64,000 nt of DNA from Nitrincola tapanii (lineage in GTDB: Bacteria > Pseudomonadota > Gammaproteobacteria > Pseudomonadales > Balneatricaceae): the NCBI RefSeq assembly GCF_008368715.1, contig NZ_SMRS01000009.1, positions 1-64,000 on the forward strand, written 5' to 3'. Positions 1-8,454 of the stretch are shown here, piece after piece (position 1 is the stretch's first letter; each line of letters opens with the position of its first letter). Position numbers and translations under genes: made by a program. A model generated the notes under the pieces. That model did not search any database. It was not told where the DNA came from and worked only from the letters and a program-made list of their open reading frames with translations.

Positions 1-144
1 ATTACATCTCAATGAATATCATTGGGTTGCTTGTCCTGATTAAGCTGTATGCTCAATCTCAACAAGCGCCCACACGCATTACCTGATCGATTGTTAAAGA
101 GCGGCTTGGCCAACCTCCTCAGCGAGGTGTCGTCTCAAGCGAGG
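1..144 (-). promoter_or_regulatory. rRNA operon leader with boxB/boxA/boxC antitermination signals
   Basis: Read on the minus strand, this stretch matches the transcribed leader of a gammaproteobacterial rrn operon. A boxB-like hairpin (ACCTC/GAGGT arms, 113-128) is followed by a boxA core GCTCTTTAACAAT (90-102) and a boxC-like GTGTGGGC (about 68-75), in the same order and spacing as in E. coli rrn leaders. A further perfect 6-bp inverted repeat (CAATGA/TCATTG, 10-24) lies close to the edge. boxA recruits the Nus factors that protect rRNA transcripts from Rho. The mature 16S gene is not in the window but should start a short way beyond position 1. The identification rests on recognising the leader motifs, not on seeing rRNA. 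Confidence 0.82.
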
Positions 145-344
145 TGCGTATTCTAGCGACCTCGTCCGAAGAGTCAAGCTTTATTTTCAATCCCGTGTAA
201 GTTTTTTTTCCTCACCGCGATTGCGCTTAACACTTCCGAAGCAACTTATTCTTGTTTGAAAACAATGAACTAAACTGCTTCTATCGCTGAGAGAATCTCT
301 TTCTCCAACCGAGGCCGGAAGGCTTCGTCTCAAGCGAGGCGCGA
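130..344. repeat. Duplicated 20-bp promoter-proximal element of the rrn operon
   Basis: A 20-bp element (130-149 and 325-344, 18 of 20 identical, beginning TCGTCTCAAGCGAGG on the plus strand) occurs directly downstream of each rrn -10 box, so both transcripts would begin with nearly the same sequence. The roughly 175 bp between the copies shows no gene. Confidence 0.7.
150..177 (-). promoter_or_regulatory. rrn promoter P2 (sigma-70)
   Basis: On the minus strand a -35 TTGACT (172-177) and a -10 TAGAAT (150-155) are separated by 16 bp and followed by ACGCACC, just upstream of the antitermination leader. This is the promoter nearest the 16S gene of a tandem pair. Confidence 0.75.
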
Positions 345-373
345 ATATTACAGAGACCCATTAGGTCGGTCAA
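345..373 (-). promoter_or_regulatory. rrn promoter P1 with GC-rich discriminator
   Basis: On the minus strand a -35 TTGACC (368-373) and a -10 TAATAT (345-350) are separated by 17 bp. The -10 is followed by TCGCGCC, the GC-rich discriminator typical of stringently controlled rRNA promoters. The -35 begins only about 13 bp beyond the tatC stop codon, so the tat operon reads directly towards the rRNA operon. Confidence 0.75.
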
Positions 374-385
374 GCTGTTTTTTCG

Positions 386-1192
386 TTATTCTGTTTTTTG
401 TTCACTGGCTTCGATCTCCACTGCATCTTCATCTTCAACGTCCTGTTCCGAACTGGCCGGAAGCAATCGGGATAACAGCAAGCCCAATTCAAATAGCAAC
501 CACATAGGTAGCGCTAAAAGGCTTTGCGAGATCACATCGGGAGGTGTCAGCAACATCCCAAAAATGAAGCAAACAACGATGACATAGGCGCGTTTAGCTG
601 CCAGAGCCTGACGCGTAACAGCGCCAGACTTAATTAACAATAACGTCGCAATCGGTATCTCAAACGTGATACCAAAGGCAAAAAAGAGCTTGAGTACAAA
701 ATTCAGGTAGCTGCTGATATCTGTCATAACAGCCACATTCTCTGGGCCAACACTGGTAAAGAAACCGAAAATCAGCGGAAAAACCACAAAATAAGCAAAG
801 GCGATACCGGCATAAAAAAGAAAGATGCTCGATACTAGCAAGGGTATAGCGAGACGCTTTTCATTCGTATACAAGCCTGGGGCAATAAAAGCCCAGATTT
901 GATGCAGAATAAACGGCATCGCCAAAGCCAGCGAAGCCACCAGCGTGAGTTTAAATGGCGCAAAAAACGGCGACGTTACATCAGTTGCGATCATACTGGT
1001 GCCAGGAGGCAGCAGGGCGGTGAGCGGCGCAGATAGAAGCAGGTACAAATCATTGGCAAAATAGAAAAGACCTGCAAAGATCACTAAGACCGCTAAAACC
1101 GAACGCAATAAGCGCGAACGTAACTCCACTAAATGGGAGATAAACGGCTGCTCTTGATCCTTTTCAGCATGTTCAGGTTTTGAATGGCTCAT
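386..1192 (-). CDS. tatC: Sec-independent protein translocase subunit TatC
   Basis: TatC is the multispanning receptor of the twin-arginine translocase; with TatB it binds RR signal peptides of folded proteins at the inner membrane. The 268-residue protein has the usual length. A cytosolic N-terminus carries the family motif around residues 16-25 ([10 protein letters not shown]), followed by six hydrophobic segments and a very acidic tail from about 248. Its ATG overlaps the tatB stop by four bases (ATGA), so the two are translationally coupled. It is the last gene of the ubiB-hisIE-tatABC run and is followed directly by rrn promoter P1. Confidence 0.97.
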   Translation of the reverse strand: MSHSKPEHAEKDQEQPFISHLVELRSRLLRSVLAVLVIFAGLFYFANDLYLLLSAPLTALLPPGTSMIATDVTSPFFAPFKLTLVASLALAMPFILHQIWAFIAPGLYTNEKRLAIPLLVSSIFLFYAGIAFAYFVVFPLIFGFFTSVGPENVAVMTDISSYLNFVLKLFFAFGITFEIPIATLLLIKSGAVTRQALAAKRAYVIVVCFIFGMLLTPPDVISQSLLALPMWLLFELGLLLSRLLPASSEQDVEDEDAVEIEASEQKTE

Positions 1193-1530
1193 GAATGCTT
1201 CTGATCTTCTGCTGCTGGGGAAGAAGGAGGGGTTTCTGATGTGTCGACCGCTTTAACCGCAGCATCGACTTCTTCTGCTGCTGCTTTGAAGGGCGTACGC
1301 ATCTCCTTCAACTCTTTATCCAGCTCTTCTTTACTGATAGCTGCGGTGCGGCGTAGCTCTTCAACACGCAGCTCTTCACTAATTTCATGCTGTATGGCGG
1401 TCACTGAGCGCTTGATACGGCCAATCCACATACCACAGGTGCGTACTGCTGTCGGCAGCTTATCAGGCCCTAATACAAGCAAAGCCACAACACTGACGAT
1501 GAGTAACTCGGCAAAGCCAATATCAAACAT
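1189..1530 (-). CDS. tatB: Sec-independent protein translocase subunit TatB
   Basis: TatB forms the substrate-recognition complex with TatC. The 113-residue protein starts [10 protein letters not shown], has one N-terminal transmembrane helix (about residues 5-21), the conserved GPDKLP hinge and then a long charged amphipathic helix with a Pro/Ser/Glu-rich tail. The FDIGF start and long cytosolic helix separate it from TatA. It lies 8 bp after tatA and overlaps tatC. Confidence 0.95.
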   Translation of the reverse strand: MFDIGFAELLIVSVVALLVLGPDKLPTAVRTCGMWIGRIKRSVTAIQHEISEELRVEELRRTAAISKEELDKELKEMRTPFKAAAEEVDAAVKAVDTSETPPSSPAAEDQKHS

Positions 1531-1538
1531 GGCGTGAC

Positions 1539-1814
1539 TTACTTGGTATTTTGTTCAGTGTTTTGACGCGTATCTGGCTCGACCTTATCCTGAGTCTTCG
1601 CCTGCTCATTAAACTGAGCATCCTCTGTCAGCTGTTTTTTGTTCTCGTCTGCTGTGCTTTTCGTGGCGTCATCTTCATGCATCGCCTTTTTAAAGCCTTT
1701 AACCGCACTGCCAATATCGCCACCGAGGTTGCGTAGTTTTTTAGTTCCAAAGAGCAGAATGACGATACCCAGTACGATCACCAACTGCCAAATACTGATT
1801 CCACCGAAGCCCAT
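1539..1814 (-). CDS. tatA: Sec-independent protein translocase subunit TatA
   Basis: TatA oligomerises to form the transport pathway for folded proteins. The 91-residue protein opens [17 protein letters not shown], with one membrane helix (about residues 7-22), the FGTKKLR hinge and an amphipathic helix ([15 protein letters not shown]), followed by a polar, low-complexity tail. It is the first of the tatABC genes, 61 bp downstream of hisE, and probably shares the upstream transcript. Confidence 0.96.
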   Translation of the reverse strand: MGFGGISIWQLVIVLGIVILLFGTKKLRNLGGDIGSAVKGFKKAMHEDDATKSTADENKKQLTEDAQFNEQAKTQDKVEPDTRQNTEQNTK

Positions 1815-1875
1815 GCGTTTATCCTCTGCTCTGATTCAAGATAGATTGCAACATTTCAGATAGGTTTATAGCCTG

Positions 1876-2211
1876 TTATGAATCAACCTGTCGAGAGGCC
1901 TTTTCGTCCAAACCCGACATATTAAAGCGACGCGCCAGCTCTGCCAGCACAGCCTCATGGCTCAGACCCAAGTGTGACAGCATCACAAGCGAATGAAACC
2001 ACAAGTCCGCTGTTTCATAAACCAATTCGCTTGTATCACCCGATCGTTCAGCATCTTTTGCGGCTAAAAGCGTCTCAACGCTTTCTTCTCCGACCTTTTC
2101 AAGAATTTTATTCAATCCTTTGGCATGCAAAGAAGCAACATAAGAGGACTGTGGATCGGCGTGACGACGCTCCTCTAACACTCTTTGCAGCTGGGCCAAT
2201 ACGTCCGACAT
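1876..2211 (-). CDS. hisE: Phosphoribosyl-ATP pyrophosphatase
   Basis: HisE catalyses the second step of histidine synthesis, hydrolysing PR-ATP to PR-AMP and PPi. The 111-residue protein has the all-alpha MazG-like fold signature, with [16 protein letters not shown] in the centre (acidic metal ligands) and [14 protein letters not shown] following. It is a separate polypeptide, not fused to HisI as in enteric bacteria, and lies 25 bp after hisI in the same orientation. This hisI-hisE-tatABC order is common outside the enterics. Confidence 0.95.
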   Translation of the reverse strand: MSDVLAQLQRVLEERRHADPQSSYVASLHAKGLNKILEKVGEESVETLLAAKDAERSGDTSELVYETADLWFHSLVMLSHLGLSHEAVLAELARRFNMSGLDEKASRQVDS

Positions 2212-2236
2212 ACTATCTCCAGAAAACTGATATCGT

Positions 2237-2644
2237 TTATTCGGCTGAATAGATCTGACTAGGATCCTTTAGAACATCATCCGTTACCTGCCACTGCCCA
2301 GATCTATCCAGTTGACGATAAAAGCAGCTTTCACGCCCAGTATGACAAGCGATGCCGCCTAACTGTTCAATTTTCAACAGCACCACATCACCATCGCAAT
2401 CCAAGCGTATTTCATGCAAGCGCTGAACATGTCCAGATTCCTCACCTTTACGCCACAGCTTTTGCCGTGAACGCGACCAGTAGATTGCGCGTTGCTCTTG
2501 CTGAGTCAGGTGTAGCGCTTCGCGGTTCATCCAGGCAAACATCATGATGCGTCCGGTTTGGTAGTCCTGAGCGATGGCCGGCACTAACCCCTGCTCATCC
2601 CATTTAATCTCATCAAGCCATTCTTCAGACATGGTTTTATCCAT
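2237..2644 (-). CDS. hisI: Phosphoribosyl-AMP cyclohydrolase
   Basis: HisI opens the purine ring of PR-AMP, the third step of histidine synthesis, and is a zinc/magnesium enzyme. The 135-residue monofunctional protein shows the metal-binding DCDGDV and the zinc-binding [15 protein letters not shown] signatures. Two in-frame starts (Met1, Met5) are four codons apart and cannot be told apart. It is followed by hisE and preceded by ubiB with a 48-bp gap. Confidence 0.95.
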   Translation of the reverse strand: MDKTMSEEWLDEIKWDEQGLVPAIAQDYQTGRIMMFAWMNREALHLTQQEQRAIYWSRSRQKLWRKGEESGHVQRLHEIRLDCDGDVVLLKIEQLGGIACHTGRESCFYRQLDRSGQWQVTDDVLKDPSQIYSAE

Positions 2645-2692
2645 TGCGGTGAAAATTTCAGGGGCAGAGCATACCTAAGCCGTCTAAGTTTG

Positions 2693-4324
2693 TCAGGCTC
2701 GCCATGCCGCATATAGACCCAAGACCAAGGCTAAAACGCCATACCAGGGCATGGATTCTAAAGCAGACTGCACGCTCGGATCGATGGAGACGTAAGCCAA
2801 GCCCATGAGTATAGCGGCAAGTAACAACTTACGCCGACGCTGGCGTGAGGCATTTGCAACAGCTTGCAACTGGCGTAACTGACGCTCGTTCTCATTCTGG
2901 TTATGGCGGCGCGTTTGCTGCAAGACATCAAAAATCAAAGGCGGTAACTGCGGTAACTTCTCCAGCATATCCGGCCACTGTTGACGTAGGTTCTGATACG
3001 CCATTTTTGGCCCCATACGCTCTTTCATCCAGTTCTCCAGAAAAGGCTTAGCGGTTTTCCACAGATCCAGATCAGGATAGAGTTGACGCCCCAGGCCTTC
3101 AATATTCAGCAAGGTTTTCTGCAGCAGTACCAATTGTGGCTGTACCTCCATGTTAAAACGGCGCGCTGTTTGAAAAAGCCCTAAAAGCACTAAACCAAAA
3201 GAAATCTCTTTTAAAGGCTTTTCAAAGATCGGTTCACAGACACTGCGTATCGCCGTTTCAAAGGCATGCACATTAGTATCAGGCGGCACCCAGCCCGAAT
3301 CGATATGCAACTGCGCAACCTGACGGTAATCGCGCTGGAAGAAGGCAAGTATATTACGGGCTAAATAGCTCTGATCTTCAGCACTCAAAGAGCCGATAAT
3401 GCCAAAGTCTATCGCGATATATTGGGGATCTTCAGGGTTATCACGCGAAACAAAAATATTCCCCGGGTGCATATCCGCATGAAAGAAGCTGTCGCGGAAC
3501 ACCTGTGTAAAGAAAATCTCCACACCACGCTCAGCCAGCTTCTCTAGATTGGTGTCCTGAGCACGAAGCTGCTCCATATCCGCAACAGGGATACCGTAAA
3601 TACGCTCCATGACCAAAACATCACGACGCGTGTAGTCCCAAAAGATTTCAGGTACATAAAGCATGGGCGATGCATCAAAATTACGTCGCAGCTGTGAGCC
3701 ATTCGCCGCCTCTTTGCGCAAGTCCAGTTCATCAAAGATCGTTTGTTCATACTCTTCTACGACTTCAATCGGCCGCAAACGACGCCCTTCAGACCATAAA
3801 TGACAAACCAACCAGGCTAGGGTATAGAGCAGAGAGATATCCTGACGTATGACACGGTCGATGCCTGGACGAATCACCTTAACAATGACCGAACGCCCCT
3901 GGCGCAAGGTCGCACTGTGTACCTGTGCGATCGAAGCTGAAGCCATAGGCTCTGGATCAAAGCTCGCAAAGAGTTGGTCCACTGACTGCCCGAGAGATTG
4001 CTCGATGATACGCTGCGCTTGTCGGCCCGAAAACGGCGGCACTCGATCCTGAAGTTTGGCGAGCTCTACCGCCAAATCATCCGGCAAAAGATCGCGACGC
4101 GTGGACAGCATCTGGCCAAATTTGATGAACACTGGCCCAAGAGCCTCTAACGCTAAACGCAGGCGCACCGCACGCGGTTGCTGAGCCGGAATCAGATAAC
4201 GCCAGGGTAAAAACCACAAAACTAGCCGCAGAGGCCAGGGCATGTGTGGATGAAAGAAGAACGTATCGAGACGGAAACGGGCGATGACCCACCAAATTTT
4301 GATTGAACGAAAAACAGGTCGCAC
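2693..4324 (-). CDS. ubiB: Ubiquinone biosynthesis ATPase/kinase-like protein UbiB
   Basis: UbiB is an atypical protein-kinase-like ATPase of the ABC1/ADCK family needed for ubiquinone production. The 543-residue protein has the diagnostic KxGQ motif (FIKFGQ, residues 68-71 for KFGQ), kinase-like catalytic segments ([12 protein letters not shown] and the IDFG metal site) and a C-terminal hydrophobic pair of helices for membrane anchoring. It uses a GTG start, with AGGAA about 8 bases upstream. In relatives ubiE and ubiJ usually precede it; here the upstream neighbour is a diguanylate cyclase gene instead. Confidence 0.95.
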   Translation of the reverse strand: MRPVFRSIKIWWVIARFRLDTFFFHPHMPWPLRLVLWFLPWRYLIPAQQPRAVRLRLALEALGPVFIKFGQMLSTRRDLLPDDLAVELAKLQDRVPPFSGRQAQRIIEQSLGQSVDQLFASFDPEPMASASIAQVHSATLRQGRSVIVKVIRPGIDRVIRQDISLLYTLAWLVCHLWSEGRRLRPIEVVEEYEQTIFDELDLRKEAANGSQLRRNFDASPMLYVPEIFWDYTRRDVLVMERIYGIPVADMEQLRAQDTNLEKLAERGVEIFFTQVFRDSFFHADMHPGNIFVSRDNPEDPQYIAIDFGIIGSLSAEDQSYLARNILAFFQRDYRQVAQLHIDSGWVPPDTNVHAFETAIRSVCEPIFEKPLKEISFGLVLLGLFQTARRFNMEVQPQLVLLQKTLLNIEGLGRQLYPDLDLWKTAKPFLENWMKERMGPKMAYQNLRQQWPDMLEKLPQLPPLIFDVLQQTRRHNQNENERQLRQLQAVANASRQRRRKLLLAAILMGLAYVSIDPSVQSALESMPWYGVLALVLGLYAAWRA

Positions 4325-4385
4325 GCCTTATATTCCTGTTGAAAATGCAATGGAGAAAAAAGAGTCGCCGTCTGGCACCACACCC

Positions 4386-5933
4386 CTAAACATCAATCGC
4401 AGTCTGATTACGCCCTTGATGTTTGGCTTTATAGAGCATTTTATCAGCGCGCCCAAACACGGTTTCGGGCGTGTCCCCTGGGCGCACCTGACTAATCCCA
4501 AACGACATTGTGACATGAACCGGCTCACCCTGAAAATTAAACGGGCTAGACTCCACCGCTAAGCGCAGCTTTTCAGCTGCTAAGCGTGCGTCTTCGAGAT
4601 GCGTTGAAGGAAAAATTAAAACAAACTCTTCCCCACCAAAACGACAAATAAAATCGGTTGTGCGGAGTTGGCCGCGTAAGGTTTTTGCTACTAGGCGTAA
4701 CACCTTATCTCCCGCCAAATGGCCATAGTCATCATTAATTTTTTTGAAATGATCAAGATCAGCAACGCACAGGGTGAAGGGCGTTTGGTAACGACGCCAG
4801 CGCTCAAGTTCCGACAACACCTGATCTTGATAAGCAATACGGTTAGGTAAACCAGTCAGATGATCGGTGCGCGCCTTTCTTTGCTCTTCTTCTATGCGAT
4901 TTTTCACTTCACAGGCTTCGCTCTCCATGAGCTGAACCTTTTCTAACAGCTGTTCATAACGGGTTTGTAAAGCCTGCTCACGCTGGCTTTCCTGATCCCG
5001 ATAATGATTCATGGTTTTAATAATACTGCTCAGTTGACGCGTGACACTCAACTTCAGTGCATCCAGATCATTAGATTGCTTAACGCTGGTATGAATCGCT
5101 TTAACGTCTTTACGTACACGTCGATCTAAATCCTGATGCTGCTGCACAGCACTCAGCTCATCTTTCTGAGCCTGAGTGAGGAATTGCTGCACATAGGACA
5201 GCTGCTGATTTAGGCTCAGCAAATAATCCTCAAAATTATCTGCCATCGAGATGCCAGACATGCGCACTAGGCTAACCACTTCGGCCAAAAGCTCAGGCAC
5301 AGCTTGCAGGGGTGGGTTCGCGTCTAGACGCTGAACCAACTCTTGTGCACTTTCACTGCGCTCTCGTGGCAAGTTGAGATGTTCAAGCAACTCGATCAAC
5401 TGCGCACAGATCAACGTGGACAGCTCCGCGGGCTCCTCCGACACGGACAGATTCTGGGCAGATGCAGAAACTGATGTCGAGGCAGTCTGTGGGTGTGTCC
5501 AATCTAGTAGTTGCGAGATGAAAGGTGCGAGTAAATAAAGTTTGTCGGCAGCCTCAGGGAGCAATTGGCGCGCTTGCGATAAGGAAGAGAGATCAAGCTC
5601 AGGAGATGAGCTTTCGATTAACTTCAGCCAAGCTTGCAACACCTCTTCCAGCTCTTGAGTATGGGCATGACGCGAGGTGTCTAACTGTTTAATTTGCAGC
5701 TCTAACTCTTTAAGCAGGGCACGCAAGCGACCAATTTCGACATCGGACATAGCCGACTGTAAACGCAGGAGTAAAGCATCCAGTGTTTTGTCTTGACCTT
5801 GCAAGCCTAAGGATAAAACAGCGACGATCTGGCTTAACTGCTCCAATAAACGACTTGAATATTGCTCTTGCTGCTCGAGCTCTTTGACCAGCACCTTATA
5901 CTTATGACGATATTCATCGTTTGCTGCTGCCAC
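4386..5933 (-). CDS. GGDEF-domain diguanylate cyclase with N-terminal coiled-coil region
   Basis: This gene is predicted to make cyclic di-GMP from two GTP. The C-terminal GGDEF domain keeps an intact active site (GGEEF, about residues 433-437) and a product-inhibition RxxD motif (RTTD, about 424-427), so it should be active and feedback-inhibited. The preceding 340 residues are helical, Gln/Glu/Leu-rich and largely coiled-coil, with no membrane helix, EAL or PAS domain visible; it appears cytoplasmic. A TTG six bases upstream is possible, but GTG at 5933 is preferred because AAGAGG sits 6 bases before it. It is followed 61 bp later by ubiB. The input signal is unknown. Confidence 0.9.
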   Translation of the reverse strand: MAAANDEYRHKYKVLVKELEQQEQYSSRLLEQLSQIVAVLSLGLQGQDKTLDALLLRLQSAMSDVEIGRLRALLKELELQIKQLDTSRHAHTQELEEVLQAWLKLIESSSPELDLSSLSQARQLLPEAADKLYLLAPFISQLLDWTHPQTASTSVSASAQNLSVSEEPAELSTLICAQLIELLEHLNLPRERSESAQELVQRLDANPPLQAVPELLAEVVSLVRMSGISMADNFEDYLLSLNQQLSYVQQFLTQAQKDELSAVQQHQDLDRRVRKDVKAIHTSVKQSNDLDALKLSVTRQLSSIIKTMNHYRDQESQREQALQTRYEQLLEKVQLMESEACEVKNRIEEEQRKARTDHLTGLPNRIAYQDQVLSELERWRRYQTPFTLCVADLDHFKKINDDYGHLAGDKVLRLVAKTLRGQLRTTDFICRFGGEEFVLIFPSTHLEDARLAAEKLRLAVESSPFNFQGEPVHVTMSFGISQVRPGDTPETVFGRADKMLYKAKHQGRNQTAIDV

Positions 5934-5986
5934 TGCCAACCTCTTGTCGCCGTTCGGCCAAATCTGTGGCAGTAACTATAAACCAG

Positions 5987-6044
5987 AAAAGCCACTATGC
6001 GGGAGTTGATCTCTAGGGAAAATCACCGCAACAGTGGCTTTTTT
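5987..6044 (-). terminator. Intrinsic terminator downstream of dsbA
   Basis: A 10-bp inverted repeat (AAAAGCCACT at 5987-5996, AGTGGCTTTT at 6033-6042) flanks a 36-base loop that may fold further. On the minus strand the stem is followed by a T-rich run. It separates dsbA from the diguanylate cyclase gene, and could also act on the other strand. Confidence 0.65.
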
Positions 6045-6068
6045 GCTGATTCGGATCAAAAGTCGTGC

Positions 6069-6695
6069 TTATTGCGCACGTTCTTTTTCAATCAGGTAAT
6101 TTACAACCTCTAACATCTCACGATTACCCCCTGCCATCTGCGCGGTGATACGGTACTTTCCATTCACGACCATCGCCGGCACACCCGTAATCTCGTAGCC
6201 TCGGGTCTTAGCACTGCCCTGCTTAAGCTTCATATCCACAGCAAAAGATCCGTAGAGCTTTTTAAACTCCTCTTGATCTATCCCTAAAGGTGCATAAAAA
6301 GCAGCCAGATCATCCACAGACGCTAAACGACGCTGATGCAGATGTATGGCATCGAAAGTCTGCTGATGTGTCTCGTCCAAACGCCCCGCCAGCTCCGCAA
6401 CATAATAAGCGCGCGCCAAAGGCTCCCAATCACGACGGAAAACCACAGGTAGATGTTGATAATCTACATCGTCTGCCAAGCGTTTTGACCAACTCTGCAA
6501 GGCCGGCTCAAGATTAGAGCAATGTGGACACAGATAACTAAACACCGCCACCACCTCAACCTTATCTGCATTACGAGTGCTGACAGGATTCGGCAGCTCA
6601 ACATAATGCGTTCCCGCTTGATACTCAGCGGCCTGAGCACTTAGAAAGGGTAAACACAGCATCAAACAGAGCAATATACGCAGTTTATTCAACAT
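6069..6695 (-). CDS. dsbA: Thiol:disulfide interchange protein DsbA
   Basis: DsbA is a periplasmic oxidase that introduces disulfide bonds into exported proteins. The 208-residue precursor has a Sec signal peptide (residues 1 to about 22, ending AQA). It carries the thioredoxin active site CPHC (Cys56 and Cys59), as in E. coli DsbA, and a cis-proline loop TGVPAM opposite it. It stands next to the cytochrome c4 gene on the same strand, as in Pseudomonas-like genomes, but a terminator-like hairpin lies between them. Confidence 0.95.
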   Translation of the reverse strand: MLNKLRILLCLMLCLPFLSAQAAEYQAGTHYVELPNPVSTRNADKVEVVAVFSYLCPHCSNLEPALQSWSKRLADDVDYQHLPVVFRRDWEPLARAYYVAELAGRLDETHQQTFDAIHLHQRRLASVDDLAAFYAPLGIDQEEFKKLYGSFAVDMKLKQGSAKTRGYEITGVPAMVVNGKYRITAQMAGGNREMLEVVNYLIEKERAQ

Positions 6696-6769
6696 AATTC
6701 ATCTCTCTAGAGTTCGAACAACCCATTTAAGACCGGAGATCCGTAGGAAAAGTTCGCGGTCTAAATAGA

Positions 6770-6793
6770 AAAGGGCAGCCTAAGCCACCCTTC
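6770..6793 (-). terminator. Intrinsic terminator of the cytochrome c4 gene
   Basis: On the minus strand AAGGGTGGC-ttag-GCTGCCCTT forms a short stem-loop followed by TT and a T-rich stretch, about 25 bp after the cytochrome c4 stop codon. Confidence 0.6.
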
Positions 6794-6817
6794 ATTCTCA
6801 ACCGCGCAGATCAGAGA

Positions 6818-7423
6818 TCAATGCAGGCCGCGGATATACTGAGCCACGGCACGCATGTCGGCTTCGCTCATTTTGACAGCAATATCGCGCATCATACGGT
6901 TAGGATCATTGTGACGCTCTTCAGCGGCAAACTTCTGCAGCTGCGATACAGTATATTCAGCATGCTGACCGCTCAACGCTGGGAAGCGGGCTGGATTGTT
7001 ACCCTGGCCATTAGGCATGTGGCAAGCCACACAGGCCGCAACGCCTTTATCCGCGAGGCCACCCTGATAAATCAAACGGCCACGTTCAACCAGTTCAGCA
7101 TCTGCCTGACCAATATTGATACGCTGGCTAGCGTAAAAGGCGGCGATATCACGCAGATCCTGCTCAGAATAACCATTCAACAGACCGGTCATTTCTGGAA
7201 TGACGCGTGCGCCACTGAGTTGATCCTGCATCTGTTTCAACAAATAACGTGAACTCTGGCCAGCCAGAGATGGGAAGGTACCTGCTGGGCTATTGCCATC
7301 GGCACCGTGACAGGCTGCACACACCGCCACCTTAGAGGCTCCTGCTGTTGCATTACCACCGGCAGCATGTGCCATGCCAGTGATTCCCACACTTATCAAT
7401 AAGCTGATCAGTAGTTTGTTCAT
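6818..7423 (-). CDS. Diheme cytochrome c4
   Basis: Cytochrome c4 is a periplasmic two-heme electron carrier that feeds terminal oxidases. The 201-residue precursor has a signal peptide ending near AHA (residue 20). It carries two CxxCH heme-binding motifs, CAACH (35-39) and CVACH (131-135), in two tandem cytochrome c domains, each with a later Met-containing segment for axial ligation. Length and repeat layout match the family. It lies upstream of dsbA on the same strand and is divergent from engB. Confidence 0.93.
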   Translation of the reverse strand: MNKLLISLLISVGITGMAHAAGGNATAGASKVAVCAACHGADGNSPAGTFPSLAGQSSRYLLKQMQDQLSGARVIPEMTGLLNGYSEQDLRDIAAFYASQRINIGQADAELVERGRLIYQGGLADKGVAACVACHMPNGQGNNPARFPALSGQHAEYTVSQLQKFAAEERHNDPNRMMRDIAVKMSEADMRAVAQYIRGLH

Positions 7424-7626
7424 TGCTCGACCCAGACTCTTGCTAATAAATTCGAATTTAGCCTTCGCCGTATGTTCTTAGAGACCGGCGTAGACAGGAT
7501 GAACCTGTTTACCCTGACTAGAGATTCCCTCAGTTCACGGGTAAAATTGGCGATATTATAAACTAATATCCGCACAAACTGGAACGTATTTGTTCCTTCC
7601 ACCCATGCGACTTAAGTGAGACATCC

Positions 7627-8292
7627 ATGTCCGGCGACCGCCCAATTATTCAGTTCAACCAGGCACGTTATGCAACCAGTGCCGACAAACTTAGCCAGTG
7701 TCCGGCGGATAGCCTGGCTGAAGTTGCCTTTGCGGGCCGCTCCAATGCCGGAAAATCCAGCGCCATCAATACACTCACGCAAAACGGCAAACTTGCGCGC
7801 ACTTCCAAGACTCCTGGTCGTACGCAACTGATTAACTTTTTCGATCTCAATCTGCCCGGTTTACGTTTAGTAGACCTGCCTGGCTATGGTTATGCCAAAG
7901 TGCCCGTGGCGATGAAAACCCATTGGCAACAACACCTTGACACCTATTTGCAAAAACGTGATGCCCTACGTGCTGTCGTTTTAGTGATGGACATACGCCA
8001 TCCAATGAAAGAGTTTGATGAGATGATGGTGAGCTGGTGCCAAAAAACCGGTATGCGCCTACATGTTCTGCTAACAAAAGCCGATAAGCTGACACGCGGT
8101 CCGGCACAAAGCACCCTGTTACAATTGCGCGCACAGCTGCAAAAACGCTTGGGCGATCGAGTCACCTTGCAAACCTTTTCCTCACTAAAAAACCAAGGTG
8201 TGGAGGAGTTACGCGCCATCATCAGTGATATTTTGTTGGCGGAACTGGACAGTCTCAATGCTGATGAGCGTGCGGACGGCACTTTAGAGTAA
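7627..8292 (+). CDS. engB: Ribosome biogenesis GTPase EngB (YsxC/YihA)
   Basis: EngB is an essential GTPase in large ribosomal subunit assembly. The 221-residue protein carries the G1 loop GRSNAGKS (37-44), the G3 motif DLPGYG and the G4 motif TKADKL. The DLPGYG form is specific to this family. The start ATG is the first in-frame Met and gives the expected [10 protein letters not shown] opening. It is divergent from the cytochrome c4 gene, with about 200 bp between, and convergent with polA. Confidence 0.96.
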   Translation: MSGDRPIIQFNQARYATSADKLSQCPADSLAEVAFAGRSNAGKSSAINTLTQNGKLARTSKTPGRTQLINFFDLNLPGLRLVDLPGYGYAKVPVAMKTHWQQHLDTYLQKRDALRAVVLVMDIRHPMKEFDEMMVSWCQKTGMRLHVLLTKADKLTRGPAQSTLLQLRAQLQKRLGDRVTLQTFSSLKNQGVEELRAIISDILLAELDSLNADERADGTLE

Positions 8293-8301
8293 GACACAAA
8301 G

Positions 8302-8402
8302 AAACCCTCAGCGTCGCAAGGGGAACAACGACTCTGAGGGTTCACGCATCTGACGTTCAAGCGAGCAGTCAGCGCCTGGCACTGACGCTTTTTCCACTGC
8401 TC
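8302..8402 (+). terminator. Paired stem-loops between engB and polA
   Basis: Two inverted repeats occupy the gap between these convergent genes. The first is AACCCTCAG (8302-8310) with CTGAGGGTT (8334-8342), which lacks a T-run. The second is nested: GAGCAGT/ACTGCTC (8363-8369, 8396-8402) surrounds GTCAG/CTGAC (8368-8386), which is followed by GCTTTTT on the plus strand. The inner one is the better terminator candidate for engB; the arrangement may also stop polA transcripts. Confidence 0.45.
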
Positions 8403-8454
8403 ACTTAATCTGACCTTTATGGTTGGCAAAGTTCCCGCATTGATTAAATATTAA

